Below, one piece after another: positions 8,985 to 16,070 of a stretch of 34,161 nt of DNA; the first letter of the stretch is position 1, and every line of letters begins with the position of its first letter. This stretch comes from a virus, in the IMG/VR virus record IMGVR_UViG_3300017951_000054, positions 1 through 34,161 of that record, one strand, 5' to 3'. The notes under the pieces were generated by a model. That model saw nothing but the letters and a program-made list of their open reading frames with translations, had not been told where the DNA came from and did no database searches. Position numbers and translations under genes: made by a program.

Positions 8985-9168
8985 GGATTGGGACTTCTGG
9001 GTCAAAGCGTTCAGCGATATTGATTACCCTATGAAGAATAAGCACACGGATGTATGCGGCAGCATTATCCTAAAGACAAAGCACTGCCCAAAGGGCACGT
9101 TTATTGTGTACGGTAAGCACGAGCCTATGTACATGGACATAAATAGTATGGACTATTACAATGAATAA
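8971..9168 (+). CDS. small hypothetical protein
   Basis: A 65-residue protein from the ATG at 8971, overlapping the previous gene by 14 bases; the in-frame ATG at 8902 would overlap it by 83 bases and the extra residues look like a shadow frame. No clear ribosome binding site is seen, so translational coupling is likely. Rich in Asp, Tyr and Lys; no family recognised. It overlaps the next gene by 8 bases. Confidence 0.55.
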   Translation: MVSDKDWDFWVKAFSDIDYPMKNKHTDVCGSIILKTKHCPKGTFIVYGKHEPMYMDINSMDYYNE

Positions 9169-9688
9169 GAAGTACAGCCAGCCAGAGTCCGTTGTCCCTA
9201 TCAACCCGAAGACGGGGCAGCGGGAAAACTATAGTCTGCACTTTCGCAAATGCGTTGCTGCCTACATGGCAGAGCAGGGTGCTAAGCAGAGTGAGATTAT
9301 CTTGCGTACTGGCCTTAGTAAGCAGACTGTACAGAAGGTGCGGCGCGGGGAGTACGACCTTGCACCCGAGGTCATTGAAGCAATCAGGTCACAGGAATCT
9401 AACAAGCTGACCAAGAAGTTTAACAAGTTGATTGATGCAATGACTGACGAAAAGATTGATTCGTCAACGCTACCCCAGATTGCCGTAGCTGCTGGTATCA
9501 TGTTCGATAAACGTCAGATTCTAGAGCAGAAACCTACGGTTATTCTGGAGCAGACGTACTCGGATGCAAGGCTAGATGCTCACGAGGCAGAGCTAAAAGC
9601 TAAGCTCGAAGCAATTCAAGAGAAGATCGGGGCACTAGAAATAGATGCCGATTACTCCTTAGTGGAAGAGGGAGAGGTATCGTCCTGA
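9161..9688 (+). CDS. HTH DNA-binding protein, possible small terminase subunit
   Basis: A 175-residue protein with a helix-turn-helix at about residues 42-64 (QSEIILRTGLSKQTVQKVRR), a helical middle, and a coiled-coil-like C-terminus rich in Glu, Leu and Lys. This plan fits a small terminase subunit: N-terminal DNA-binding HTH, oligomerisation helices, acidic tail. It also fits a transcription regulator. TerL lies 12 kb away, and no other TerS candidate is seen next to it. It is the last rightward gene before the leftward block and its end overlaps a leftward gene tail-to-tail. Confidence 0.6.
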   Translation: MNKKYSQPESVVPINPKTGQRENYSLHFRKCVAAYMAEQGAKQSEIILRTGLSKQTVQKVRRGEYDLAPEVIEAIRSQESNKLTKKFNKLIDAMTDEKIDSSTLPQIAVAAGIMFDKRQILEQKPTVILEQTYSDARLDAHEAELKAKLEAIQEKIGALEIDADYSLVEEGEVSS

Positions 9689-9885
9689 TCCTCTTCGTCT
9701 AGCTGGGAGAGAATCCTTTCGGCATCTTCCGAATACCCTTGGTCGTCGTCAAATACCATTGTCCCGAACATGACTCTACTAGGGTATCTGCGGGCGGCGT
9801 AGCCACTACCCTGTAGTTCATCGAGTTCTTGTAGATAGGCTTCGATGGATTCACCTCCATCCGATGTACGATCAAATACACCCAT
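9652..9885 (-). CDS. small acidic protein, unknown function
   Basis: A 77-residue acidic protein ending EDQDDTSPSSTKE. The ATG at 9885 has GGAG ten bases upstream; another ATG three codons earlier is too close to that site. It is the last gene of the leftward unit and overlaps the end of the HTH gene by 37 bases. Acidic small phage proteins can be DNA mimics or inhibitors, but nothing here proves that. Confidence 0.6.
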   Translation of the reverse strand: MGVFDRTSDGGESIEAYLQELDELQGSGYAARRYPSRVMFGTMVFDDDQGYSEDAERILSQLDEEDQDDTSPSSTKE

Positions 9886-9930
9886 GATTTCCATTCTCCT
9901 TTGTCCGCCATGCGGCGGTGATATTGTGTT

Positions 9931-10245
9931 TCAGACAGACTCATCGTATTCTTTCATTGCCTTCAGCAAGAGTATCCTATCACGAACGCCCTTAGCCGTG
10001 TTGTGATAAGTGATGCCCTCCGGGTGTCTTACCACGTAAACGTGGCGCTGTCTAGTGAAATACTCCTGTTCTTTTATTACTACTTCAGCTCCTACCTTGG
10101 CTGCTTCTTTCTGGATTCTTTTAATCGTTGGCATCTTAGGCCAATACTCATGGCCCTGTCTGTATTCAGAATTAGCCACGTTAGGTGGCTCAAAGTATTC
10201 TATGATTTGGTTGTTTCTTTCAAAGCTATTTAACTTACTATTCAT
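9931..10245 (-). CDS. hypothetical protein
   Basis: A 104-residue mixed-charge protein, with AAGG upstream of the ATG at 10245, overlapping the lipoprotein gene by 8 bases. The middle (AKVGAEVVIKEQEYFTRQRH) looks like a small alpha/beta domain. No family recognised. It lies near the distal end of the replication unit. Confidence 0.6.
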   Translation of the reverse strand: MNSKLNSFERNNQIIEYFEPPNVANSEYRQGHEYWPKMPTIKRIQKEAAKVGAEVVIKEQEYFTRQRHVYVVRHPEGITYHNTAKGVRDRILLLKAMKEYDESV

Positions 10246-10603
10246 CTACTATAACCTTAGTGTTCCACGCCGCAGGGCCACACCCTGCTAGCGCACCCAC
10301 CACGAGGGTGGCTCTTCGCGCAGTGCGATTGGGCATTGCGTATGCAATACCCCCTATGATTAAACTTGCTCCTATCTTTACTCCGACTAAAGCTGCTTTG
10401 TTTTCTGGCACCGTGGGGTTAGCTTCGGTGTGCCCATCGTCAAGTGCTACCCAAGTCGTAGCCGTGTCTGCTGCTTGGCAGGCAACCATGACCGCGGCTA
10501 GTGCTTTGTCAGTGCGATCCCACTGCGACCTGCTCGTTGAGCAGGCCACAGTGGAAGTCGCTAGAATCAGGCTACCTATTAGTAAACTTCGTGTACTTAG
10601 CAT
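10238..10603 (-). CDS. predicted lipoprotein with membrane segments
   Basis: A 121-residue protein with a type II signal: Arg near the start, a hydrophobic stretch, then the lipobox TVAC with Cys at residue 21. The rest contains two further hydrophobic segments (GVKIGASLIIGGIAYAM and ARRATLVVGALAGCG) and an ATTWVALDDGHTEANP segment that recalls small bacterial membrane proteins of the DUF5658 kind. It overlaps the helicase gene by 32 bases. A role in the host envelope, such as superinfection exclusion, is possible but not shown. Confidence 0.65.
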   Translation of the reverse strand: MLSTRSLLIGSLILATSTVACSTSRSQWDRTDKALAAVMVACQAADTATTWVALDDGHTEANPTVPENKAALVGVKIGASLIIGGIAYAMPNRTARRATLVVGALAGCGPAAWNTKVIVDE

Positions 10604-11918
10604 TCCATCCTACTTCTGCAACCCCAGTAGCACCGTTGCGTTGCTTGGCTATCAATAGCTCGGCAACGCCCGGTGATAATGTCTGAGGATTGTACACCTC
10701 ATCACGGTAGATGAGTATTACTACGTCAGCATCCTGTTCTATCTGGCCGGAATCCCTGAGGTCCGCCATGCATGGACGCTTGTCCACACGGGCCTCCACG
10801 GACCTATTAAGCTGAGACAGAGCTATCACAGGAACATGAAGCTCCTTCGCAAGTGACTTGAGAGATCGGGAGATGTTAGCTATCTCCTGCTCACGACTCT
10901 GCTCTGATCCGGCACCCCGCATAAGCTGTAGGTAATCTACGATAATCAGGTCCAAGCCATTACGAGATGACCTAGCCATTCTCCGAGCCTTAGCCCGCAG
11001 TTCAGTTGCGCTGATGGAAGGAGTATCGTCAATAAATATCTCAGCCTCCCCTATCATGCCACTGCCCATCGCAATCCTACGTTTGTCGTCGGGTGTGCAC
11101 CTACCCGCACGGAGATCGTACATATCTATCTCTGCCTTAGAGCAGAGCATTCTCTGCACGAGCTGCTCCTTGCCCATCTCAAGGGAGAATATGCCTACTG
11201 AATGACTAGAAGCCTCAGTTAAGCTACGAGGAACCGATATATTCTCGGCCATGTTAAGGACAAGGGCAGTCTTCCCCATGCTGGGTCGTGCTGCCACAAT
11301 GATGAGATCACCTCTTTGAAACCCTGCCGTCAAACAATCAAGCGAATCGAAACCGCTCTCTAGTCCAGTCACTGCCGATGGATTCTCTAGAATTTCATCT
11401 AGTCTTTCGACAGCGGGTACCACTAGCGAGTCGATCTTACTGAAGCAAACGTCTTGCTTCCGACCACCGATCTCAAACAGGGCGGACTCTGCTCTGTCGA
11501 GCAGAACGGAAGGGGGTTCGCTCGTGGAATAAAGCTGATCTGTCACCTCAGCTACGCGCTGTATGGCCCTACGCAACAGGGCTTTCTCACGCACAATGTC
11601 GGCATAACGCTCGACGTTGGCCGTGGTTACAGCACGCTCCATTTGCTCAGCTAGTCCGCTGATACCCCCAACTTTCTCCAAGTCGCCACTCATCTTGAGG
11701 CGTTCAGAGACAGTTACAATATCGACAGGCTCAGACAGTCCTGCTAGATCTGATACTGCTCTGAATACTACTGCGTTCTTCTCGTAATAGAAGTCCGAGT
11801 ATGACACCTGCCCCGCAATGCGCTCAAAGCAATCGGGGTCTAGGAAGCATCCACCGATGATGGACTCTTCCGCCTCCAACGAATGAGGCGGCACCTTCAG
11901 TTGAATGCCGTCTTCCAT
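10572..11918 (-). CDS. dnaB: replicative DNA helicase DnaB
   Basis: A 448-residue DnaB-family helicase, a full normal length. The N-terminal domain (residues 8-130) is present. The RecA-like core has Walker A ARPSMGKT (210-217), the SLEMGKEQL segment, Walker B LIIVDYLQLM (325-334), the arginine-rich SREQEIANISRSLK motif, and the LSQLNRSVE and DLRDSGQIEQDADVV motifs. It should unwind DNA ahead of the fork in place of, or together with, the host helicase. AAGGAG lies upstream of the ATG, which follows the stop of a small membrane gene without a gap. Confidence 0.97.
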   Translation of the reverse strand: MEDGIQLKVPPHSLEAEESIIGGCFLDPDCFERIAGQVSYSDFYYEKNAVVFRAVSDLAGLSEPVDIVTVSERLKMSGDLEKVGGISGLAEQMERAVTTANVERYADIVREKALLRRAIQRVAEVTDQLYSTSEPPSVLLDRAESALFEIGGRKQDVCFSKIDSLVVPAVERLDEILENPSAVTGLESGFDSLDCLTAGFQRGDLIIVAARPSMGKTALVLNMAENISVPRSLTEASSHSVGIFSLEMGKEQLVQRMLCSKAEIDMYDLRAGRCTPDDKRRIAMGSGMIGEAEIFIDDTPSISATELRAKARRMARSSRNGLDLIIVDYLQLMRGAGSEQSREQEIANISRSLKSLAKELHVPVIALSQLNRSVEARVDKRPCMADLRDSGQIEQDADVVILIYRDEVYNPQTLSPGVAELLIAKQRNGATGVAEVGWNAKYTKFTNR

Positions 11919-12098
11919 TTACCTCTCCTTCAAGTATGCTTCGGGGTTAAACAAAACCACGAACCAGAAAACAGGCCACATGATAGCCCACACAATCAAA
12001 GCAATCGCGCTATCTTGTGCGTCTGAAGCAGCCCTAATGAAAAGAAATCCTGCAAAATGGAGCAGGATAATTACTCCATAGATTTCCAGGCCGGTCAT
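11919..12098 (-). CDS. 59-residue membrane protein
   Basis: A short frame with a strong ribosome binding site (AAGGAGG) and exact head-to-tail packing: its ATG follows the stop of the DUF3310 gene directly and its stop is followed directly by the helicase ATG. Two hydrophobic segments are visible, IYGVIILLHFAGFLFI and ALIVWAIMWPVFWFVVLF, with an Arg between them, so a two-span inner-membrane protein is likely. No family recognised. Confidence 0.75.
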   Translation of the reverse strand: MTGLEIYGVIILLHFAGFLFIRAASDAQDSAIALIVWAIMWPVFWFVVLFNPEAYLKER

Positions 12099-12416
12099 TT
12101 ACTTGTCCTCCTTCTTGATTGGTACGACGCTGCATATTTTAGGCAGCGGCCTACCGTGCTCCATCCATTTCTCAAAGTCTTGGTTTTCCCAAGGCGTAAG
12201 ATAGAAGTCCATCTTCTCATCGAGGTGCTCGATAAGGTACTGGATGCAGTTCAGTGCCTTCAAGAGATCTCTGTATGGCATCTCTTTGAAAGGGTAGCGA
12301 GTAATTAGTTTTATCACATCTCCTTCGGTCTTGCCGAAATTATTTGACTCGATAAAGTCTCTCGGTTCAATACCTCCGCGCTCAAGATAGTGCGAAGGGT
12401 TATCAATATCTTGCAT
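12099..12416 (-). CDS. DUF3310-family protein
   Basis: A 105-residue protein carrying the DUF3310 signature: PSHYLERGGIEPRDFIES near the N-terminus, then EGDVIKLITRYPFK and a DLLKALNCIQYLIEHL helix. The family is common in phages next to nucleotide and replication genes; its biochemical role is not established. GGAGG precedes the ATG, and a terminator hairpin lies just upstream, so this gene may have read-through or its own start of transcription. Confidence 0.85.
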   Translation of the reverse strand: MQDIDNPSHYLERGGIEPRDFIESNNFGKTEGDVIKLITRYPFKEMPYRDLLKALNCIQYLIEHLDEKMDFYLTPWENQDFEKWMEHGRPLPKICSVVPIKKEDK

Positions 12417-12433
12417 AAGTCCTCCAAAAGAAA

Positions 12434-12451
12434 GGGGGGCCGAAGCCCCCC
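12434..12451 (-). terminator. rho-independent terminator (leftward)
   Basis: Read leftward: GGGGGGC-TTCG-GCCCCCC, a perfect seven-pair stem with a TTCG tetraloop, followed by TTTCTTTT. It lies 3 bases after the stop of the dockerin-like gene and before the ribosome binding site of the DUF3310 gene, so it divides the leftward unit. Confidence 0.85.
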
Positions 12452-12454
12452 CTC

Positions 12455-12778
12455 TTAATCAACGACGCACTGGTCAGTGACCAAGCACAGGGGTGGAGTA
12501 GTCAGCTCCACGGCATACTGCATAAGCAGTAGTGCATCCGTTACGGTGGCATCGCCATCAAGGTTCAAGTCACCGCAAACATATTCACATTGACAGTCTC
12601 GGATAGTAGTCGTTGTAGGTTTGATACACGTAGTCGTACTTGTACTACTACTTGTAGTCGTCACCCAACTCCAACCCGAATCCGAGTCTGAGTCTGAGTC
12701 GCTATCACCCTTCGCCATCGCCGGGATCGTCGTCCCGAGGATGAGGGTCATAGCGAAGCCAATCATTGAGTTCTTCAT
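12455..12778 (-). CDS. secreted dockerin-like (EF-hand) protein
   Basis: A 107-residue protein. Residues 1-22 form a signal peptide ending PAMA. Then come Ser-Asp repeats (24-34), a Ser/Thr-rich linker, and a cysteine-rich end with CGDLNLDGDATVTDALLLMQ. That segment has the calcium-ligand pattern of a type I dockerin repeat: D70, N72, D74, D76 and D81. Only one full repeat is present where dockerins normally have two. The ATG at 12778 overlaps the upstream stop by one base (TGATG), with AGGAGG 13 bases before. It should be exported and may bind calcium or a cohesin-like partner at the cell surface. A terminator follows. Confidence 0.75.
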   Translation of the reverse strand: MKNSMIGFAMTLILGTTIPAMAKGDSDSDSDSDSGWSWVTTTSSSTSTTTCIKPTTTTIRDCQCEYVCGDLNLDGDATVTDALLLMQYAVELTTPPLCLVTDQCVVD

Positions 12779-12944
12779 CAATTAGATCTTCCTCCTGTTT
12801 TTTTCTGAGATCTTCTCTTGTTGTTTTGTGCGGGCCTCCGGGCGACCCGGCGTTGATCGGGAGTCTCTGTTTCCCGAACCAAGCTTTTCTTCGTTCCCAA
12901 GCTCTTGAGCTTGATTTCTTTTGATCGTCGTCTGAGTATTTCAT
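12705..12944 (-). CDS. possible overlapping small acidic/basic protein
   Basis: A 79-codon frame that overlaps the end of the nuclease gene by 167 bases and the dockerin-like gene by 74 bases, each in another frame. The product (KQEEDLIDEELNDWLRYD, ending DDDPGDGEG) looks at least as protein-like as the low-complexity tail of the nuclease in the same DNA. No ribosome binding site is seen before the ATG at 12944. It may be a real overprinted gene or a shadow. Confidence 0.3.
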   Translation of the reverse strand: MKYSDDDQKKSSSRAWERRKAWFGKQRLPINAGSPGGPHKTTREDLRKKQEEDLIDEELNDWLRYDPHPRDDDPGDGEG

Positions 12945-13272
12945 TTACTAAGTTTAAGGATTCTTTACCTAAATTGTTTATTGCCTTGGAGTCTAGGTAT
13001 ATAACAACCCATCCGTTTTGAATAGCTAGATTGTTTTTCTCATAGTCTCTAGACAGTCCCTTTCCTGTATTGTGCGCTGACTTACCCATGTAAGTACCAC
13101 CCTGTATCTCTACAGCTACGCGCTGCTTAACCCAAGCGAAGTCCATCTTGAACCTGCGATTAGGTATCGCGCAATACTCTCTTTGTATCTTGAATCTTTT
13201 ATCGCCTAGCTTTTTCCATAGCTTCAGGAATAGCTCTTCTAATTTACTCTTCCGTCCGTTTGTAGCTGGCAT
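12778..13272 (-). CDS. PD-(D/E)XK / DUF559-like endonuclease
   Basis: A 164-residue protein from the ATG at 13272 (a GTG at 13314 is in frame and has GGGAG at a poor distance). Residues 1-115 have the plan of Vsr/DUF559-type nucleases: SKLEELFLKLW helix, RRFKMDFAW strand with Asp, VAVEIQGG strand with the acidic residue, and IQNGWVVIYLDS strand. It may process DNA ends or branched DNA. From about residue 120 the sequence becomes basic and low-complexity and overlaps another open frame. The start overlaps the end of the Cas4-like nuclease gene by 29 bases. Confidence 0.75.
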   Translation of the reverse strand: MPATNGRKSKLEELFLKLWKKLGDKRFKIQREYCAIPNRRFKMDFAWVKQRVAVEIQGGTYMGKSAHNTGKGLSRDYEKNNLAIQNGWVVIYLDSKAINNLGKESLNLVNEILRRRSKEIKLKSLGTKKSLVRETETPDQRRVARRPAQNNKRRSQKKTGGRSN

Positions 13273-14128
13273 ACTGTTCACACACAGTTCGCGCAGGACA
13301 TGGGAAGCTGTCACATCTAACTAGCTCTCCCGGCCTGACTTGGATCTCCATTTGAGTTTGGTTTGCTGTACGCTCAATGAAATCTTGAGCCTCCTCCATC
13401 GAAGAGCATAGCTTAGTAGCTCTGCTTGCTCCGACTTTTGTTACCGCATACACGGTAGGCTTTCTCTTTATCTCTTCGTCGGTGCACAGAGGCAGTACCT
13501 CCCTTGCTTTGACGTGTTCACGGACCCTTCTCTTTATGAAAGATTCGGTAAGGTGCAAGTCCCACTTATTAAATGGGATTGTTACCACGCCAGTAGGCGG
13601 GAAGTCCTTGTTGCGTCTAGCGGCAGCAGCCGACCAGTCCAGTATGAATGACACCACCTGTAAGTCATTGATTTTACAGGAGTTTTTATCTGCTAGCCAC
13701 GCATACATATTGAGTTGCTGTTCCCATTCCAGGAAATCTTGATTAACTATCTTCCATACTTTGCACGTTTTCCAGTCAGTGATGACGCCATTTTCAATTA
13801 GATCTGGCGTACCAGCAATCGTGTACTCAGTGCCATCGACTTCGACTTTTGCTGACAGCGGCTTCTCTACTTGGGAAGTAGTACCGCACGTAACAAGAGC
13901 CGCTCGTTGCATGAGATTATGGAACGCTGATCCATACAGGGCGTTCCGTTTGTCATGCGCGTCCTCTTCTAGCGAAGAGTCGAACGTCTTAATTAGTGCC
14001 GCTACTCGTGCGGGCTGCAACAGCTCGGTAACTCCGAAGTCTCTCTCGACTGGGACATAATCAAGAGCAGTCATTTCGATTGCTTTCTTGAATACTTTAT
14101 GAAGCCCCAGCTTATTAGTGAGTTTCAC
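13244..14128 (-). CDS. RecB/Cas4-like PD-(D/E)XK exonuclease
   Basis: A 294-residue nuclease. The motifs are H70 in YGSAFHNLM, D109 in AGTPDL, D118-x-K120 in ITDWKT, and Q138 with Y142 in QQLNMYAWL, the order seen in RecB-type nuclease domains. At the C-terminus C272, C277 and C283 (CDSFPCPARTVC) resemble the three-cysteine end of Cas4/AddB iron-sulphur nucleases; an upstream partner could be C81. It probably trims DNA ends in recombination or replication together with the SSB. The start is GTG at 14128, four bases overlapping the upstream stop (GTGA), with GGAGG about ten bases before. Confidence 0.85.
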   Translation of the reverse strand: MKLTNKLGLHKVFKKAIEMTALDYVPVERDFGVTELLQPARVAALIKTFDSSLEEDAHDKRNALYGSAFHNLMQRAALVTCGTTSQVEKPLSAKVEVDGTEYTIAGTPDLIENGVITDWKTCKVWKIVNQDFLEWEQQLNMYAWLADKNSCKINDLQVVSFILDWSAAAARRNKDFPPTGVVTIPFNKWDLHLTESFIKRRVREHVKAREVLPLCTDEEIKRKPTVYAVTKVGASRATKLCSSMEEAQDFIERTANQTQMEIQVRPGELVRCDSFPCPARTVCEQYASYKRTEE

Positions 14129-14304
14129 TCTTTGCTTGCCTCCGACAGAGAGTGTATCAAATCAAACACACCCTCTGCTTCTAGTTGTTGTAGTTCTTTC
14201 TTTGATCTTACTTTGTGGCCTACGAATGCGGCCACGATTTTACGTGCTTCGTGCTTTGTTAGCACGACTAATTCTTTTGAATTAAAAATCTGCGGAGAGT
14301 CCAT
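14125..14304 (-). CDS. small hypothetical protein
   Basis: A 59-residue, charged helical protein. The ATG at 14304 has AAAGGA at a good distance and is preferred to the in-frame GTG at 14331. The stop overlaps the start of the nuclease gene (GTGA), so the two are translationally coupled. The sequence holds ELVVLTKHEARKIVAAFVGH, perhaps a short DNA-binding helix bundle. No family recognised. Confidence 0.65.
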   Translation of the reverse strand: MDSPQIFNSKELVVLTKHEARKIVAAFVGHKVRSKKELQQLEAEGVFDLIHSLSEASKE

Positions 14305-14315
14305 GTTAATATCCT

Positions 14316-14417
14316 TTAGCTGATCCTCCACAGCTTTACACTTATGTCAGTGGAGAGCAATCCCAAGAACCTCGGCTCAACCACGCGACAATCCCATGTG
14401 ATGATTGCCTTGCCCAT
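14316..14417 (-). CDS. possible 33-residue protein
   Basis: A short frame (MGKAIITWDCRVVEPRF start) in the 157-base gap between the SSB gene and the 59-residue gene. It has only a weak TAGG before the ATG. Its end covers the region just before the next ribosome binding site. Coding is plausible from packing alone; nothing else supports it. Confidence 0.3.
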   Translation of the reverse strand: MGKAIITWDCRVVEPRFLGLLSTDISVKLWRIS

Positions 14418-14461
14418 TACCTAGCGGAGTTGTATGGTAGCAACTGCAACGCTAGGTGTTA

Positions 14462-14971
14462 TTAGAAAGGAATGTTATCCCTCTCTACCTTGCCGTCACA
14501 CACATACTTCAGCATCGACTGAGAGAAAGCACGACAAGTCTCAGCGTCGAGCCCGTGCTCCGAGAAGCACTCGAACGATTCGACGAGGAACCGTCGAGCA
14601 ATCTCCTCACCCATGACCGGTTCAGCCTGTCGGCCACCCCGAGGGGGCGGAGAAGATGACGGACCACCTCCATTGCCACCGTTGTTAAAGCCCTGTCCAG
14701 CGGACGGACGCTTCAGCACCCAATCCTGATAGTTGTTCAGGGTGCACAAAAGCTGAGTCGTCTCACCGGGCTCAAGCCCAGTCTTGCCCTCGCCGTAACG
14801 GAACGTGCCCTGAAGCTGCTCCTCTCCACCGGAGAGAGTGAAGACAATAGACTGGTCGTAATAAACAACCTGAGAGTTGTCCTCTCTCTTGGTAAAGCTA
14901 CGTTGCTTGGTCTGACCGGTTGACACTACGGTCACTGTCTCGGTCTTTGCGTTATCCCACATTCCTGCCAT
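14462..14971 (-). CDS. ssb: single-stranded DNA-binding protein
   Basis: A 169-residue protein, started at the ATG at 14971 behind AGGAGG (seven-base spacing). Residues 1-88 are beta-rich, as in an OB fold. A Gly/Ser/Pro linker follows (about 93-114), then a helical part, and the chain ends ERDNIPF, close to the DDDIPF tip of bacterial SSB that recruits partner proteins. A helical domain between the linker and the tip is unusual. The call rests mainly on this plan and tip and on the position between nuclease genes; no direct family signature of the OB part was recognised. Confidence 0.75.
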   Translation of the reverse strand: MAGMWDNAKTETVTVVSTGQTKQRSFTKREDNSQVVYYDQSIVFTLSGGEEQLQGTFRYGEGKTGLEPGETTQLLCTLNNYQDWVLKRPSAGQGFNNGGNGGGPSSSPPPRGGRQAEPVMGEEIARRFLVESFECFSEHGLDAETCRAFSQSMLKYVCDGKVERDNIPF

Positions 14972-15164
14972 TACTGGTCCTCCTACTTGCTGTTCTGCAA
15001 GATCTGTATTGTACACACACTGTGTATCGAGTGTACTAAAAAGTTTTTTACACGGCCTACATATATCTGTGGTATACTCAGGCTTAGTAGGCCGTAAAGC
15101 GTTTCTCTAGTTAAGATATAATATATAATATATATATCCTACCGAAAGATATAATATATATATT
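14972..15164. promoter_or_regulatory. AT-rich intergenic region upstream of SSB
   Basis: This gap holds a perfect nine-base inverted repeat ACGGCCTAC / GTAGGCCGT (15052-15060 and 15087-15095), two copies of GATATAATATATA 33 bases apart (15115-15127 and 15148-15160), and long TA runs between them. Read leftward, TTTACG and TATACC 16 bases apart form a weak promoter for the SSB unit. The easily melted DNA could also be an unwinding element. No gene is seen. Confidence 0.5.
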
Positions 15165-15509
15165 CTATAGGGCTTGTAAGAATGCAAGGTTCACCTCGAT
15201 GCTACCTCTTTCATTGATCTGGTCCATAATGTGGGACCGGATAACTAATCCGAGTTCATCTATGCCTAATACTTCAAGGCACCACAAGTATGAGCCAACC
15301 TCAGTTGACAGATCGTCGAAGAAATCGACTGACTCTTGCCATTTACCGTACTTAAAAACGGACATGGCTTGGTCGTCATGGGTCTGCTGTGTCTTGCGTA
15401 AGACGAGCAAACGATCACGGATTATATGACAGGCCATTAATTTATAGCCTTCCATAAAATCTGTCCAGTCAAATCCCTCTTGTTCTTGAGTTGCTTCCCT
15501 CTGTTCCAT
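15165..15509 (-). CDS. hypothetical protein
   Basis: A 114-residue, mostly helical acidic protein, with no recognised motif. It starts four bases after the stop of the 61-residue gene and is the last gene before the AT-rich region. It may share a transcript with the genes up to the peptidase. Confidence 0.65.
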   Translation of the reverse strand: MEQREATQEQEGFDWTDFMEGYKLMACHIIRDRLLVLRKTQQTHDDQAMSVFKYGKWQESVDFFDDLSTEVGSYLWCLEVLGIDELGLVIRSHIMDQINERGSIEVNLAFLQAL

Positions 15510-15512
15510 GAG

Positions 15513-15698
15513 TTAGTAATCCCTTGCTTTCATCGAACAGAAATCCAAGATGGTTGCGTAGTCGTCAGTGACAAGCATGGCTAATGTAGTCCCGTACTCG
15601 TCTTCGACAGTGACAGACCAGATCTTTTCGGTGTCATTCTCTTCGTAGGTTCCCTTGACGGTGAACCCGTTTAGTCTCTCTGAGATAAATCTTGTCAT
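15513..15698 (-). CDS. small hypothetical protein
   Basis: A 61-residue protein whose ATG overlaps the stop of the 123-residue gene (TAATG), with a purine-rich AGAGAGG before it. The sequence suggests a small beta-sheet (TVKGTYEEN, KIWSVTVEDEYGTTLAMLV). No family recognised. Confidence 0.65.
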   Translation of the reverse strand: MTRFISERLNGFTVKGTYEENDTEKIWSVTVEDEYGTTLAMLVTDDYATILDFCSMKARDY

Positions 15699-16069
15699 TA
15701 TCCTCTCTCTTTTGCCAGTTCGATTACGTCCTTCAGGTACTCCGAAGGAGATGTGTCAGATCCGTGGAGATCCGAACCTTTTCTGTAGTACAGAACCAGT
15801 GTGCTTAGCGTAAGCCATGCGTCGGACGCTTCTTCTGGTACGACCACGTTGCGCAGTTTCCAAAGCAAGTCTTCTGCCTTGTCAAGCAAGGTAGGAAGAC
15901 GCGCTATCTGGTCTGCGGTAACGGGGTCCGAGGCTTCGCACATTTTGTACGTTCTGTCGTTTTCATTAACAACTACAGTGCGTCGTAGCTCTTCGTTGGA
16001 ACCGCCGAGCACTTCCCACCGTTCATCTCTGACAATCACTCTCCTTCCCTCCGCTCTGGTTTTCTTCAT
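15698..16069 (-). CDS. hypothetical protein
   Basis: A 123-residue protein with a basic first 30 residues and a helical, acidic second half (DQIARLPTLLDKAEDLLWKL and later WLTLSTLVLYYRK). It starts one base after the peptidase stop and overlaps the next start, so it belongs to the same transcript. No family recognised. Confidence 0.65.
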   Translation of the reverse strand: MKKTRAEGRRVIVRDERWEVLGGSNEELRRTVVVNENDRTYKMCEASDPVTADQIARLPTLLDKAEDLLWKLRNVVVPEEASDAWLTLSTLVLYYRKGSDLHGSDTSPSEYLKDVIELAKERG

Positions 16070-16070
16070 C

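Noticed and set aside
9699-9944. 81-codon leftward frame overlapping the small acidic gene
   Set aside because: No ribosome binding site and overlaps a better supported frame that has GGAG before its ATG.
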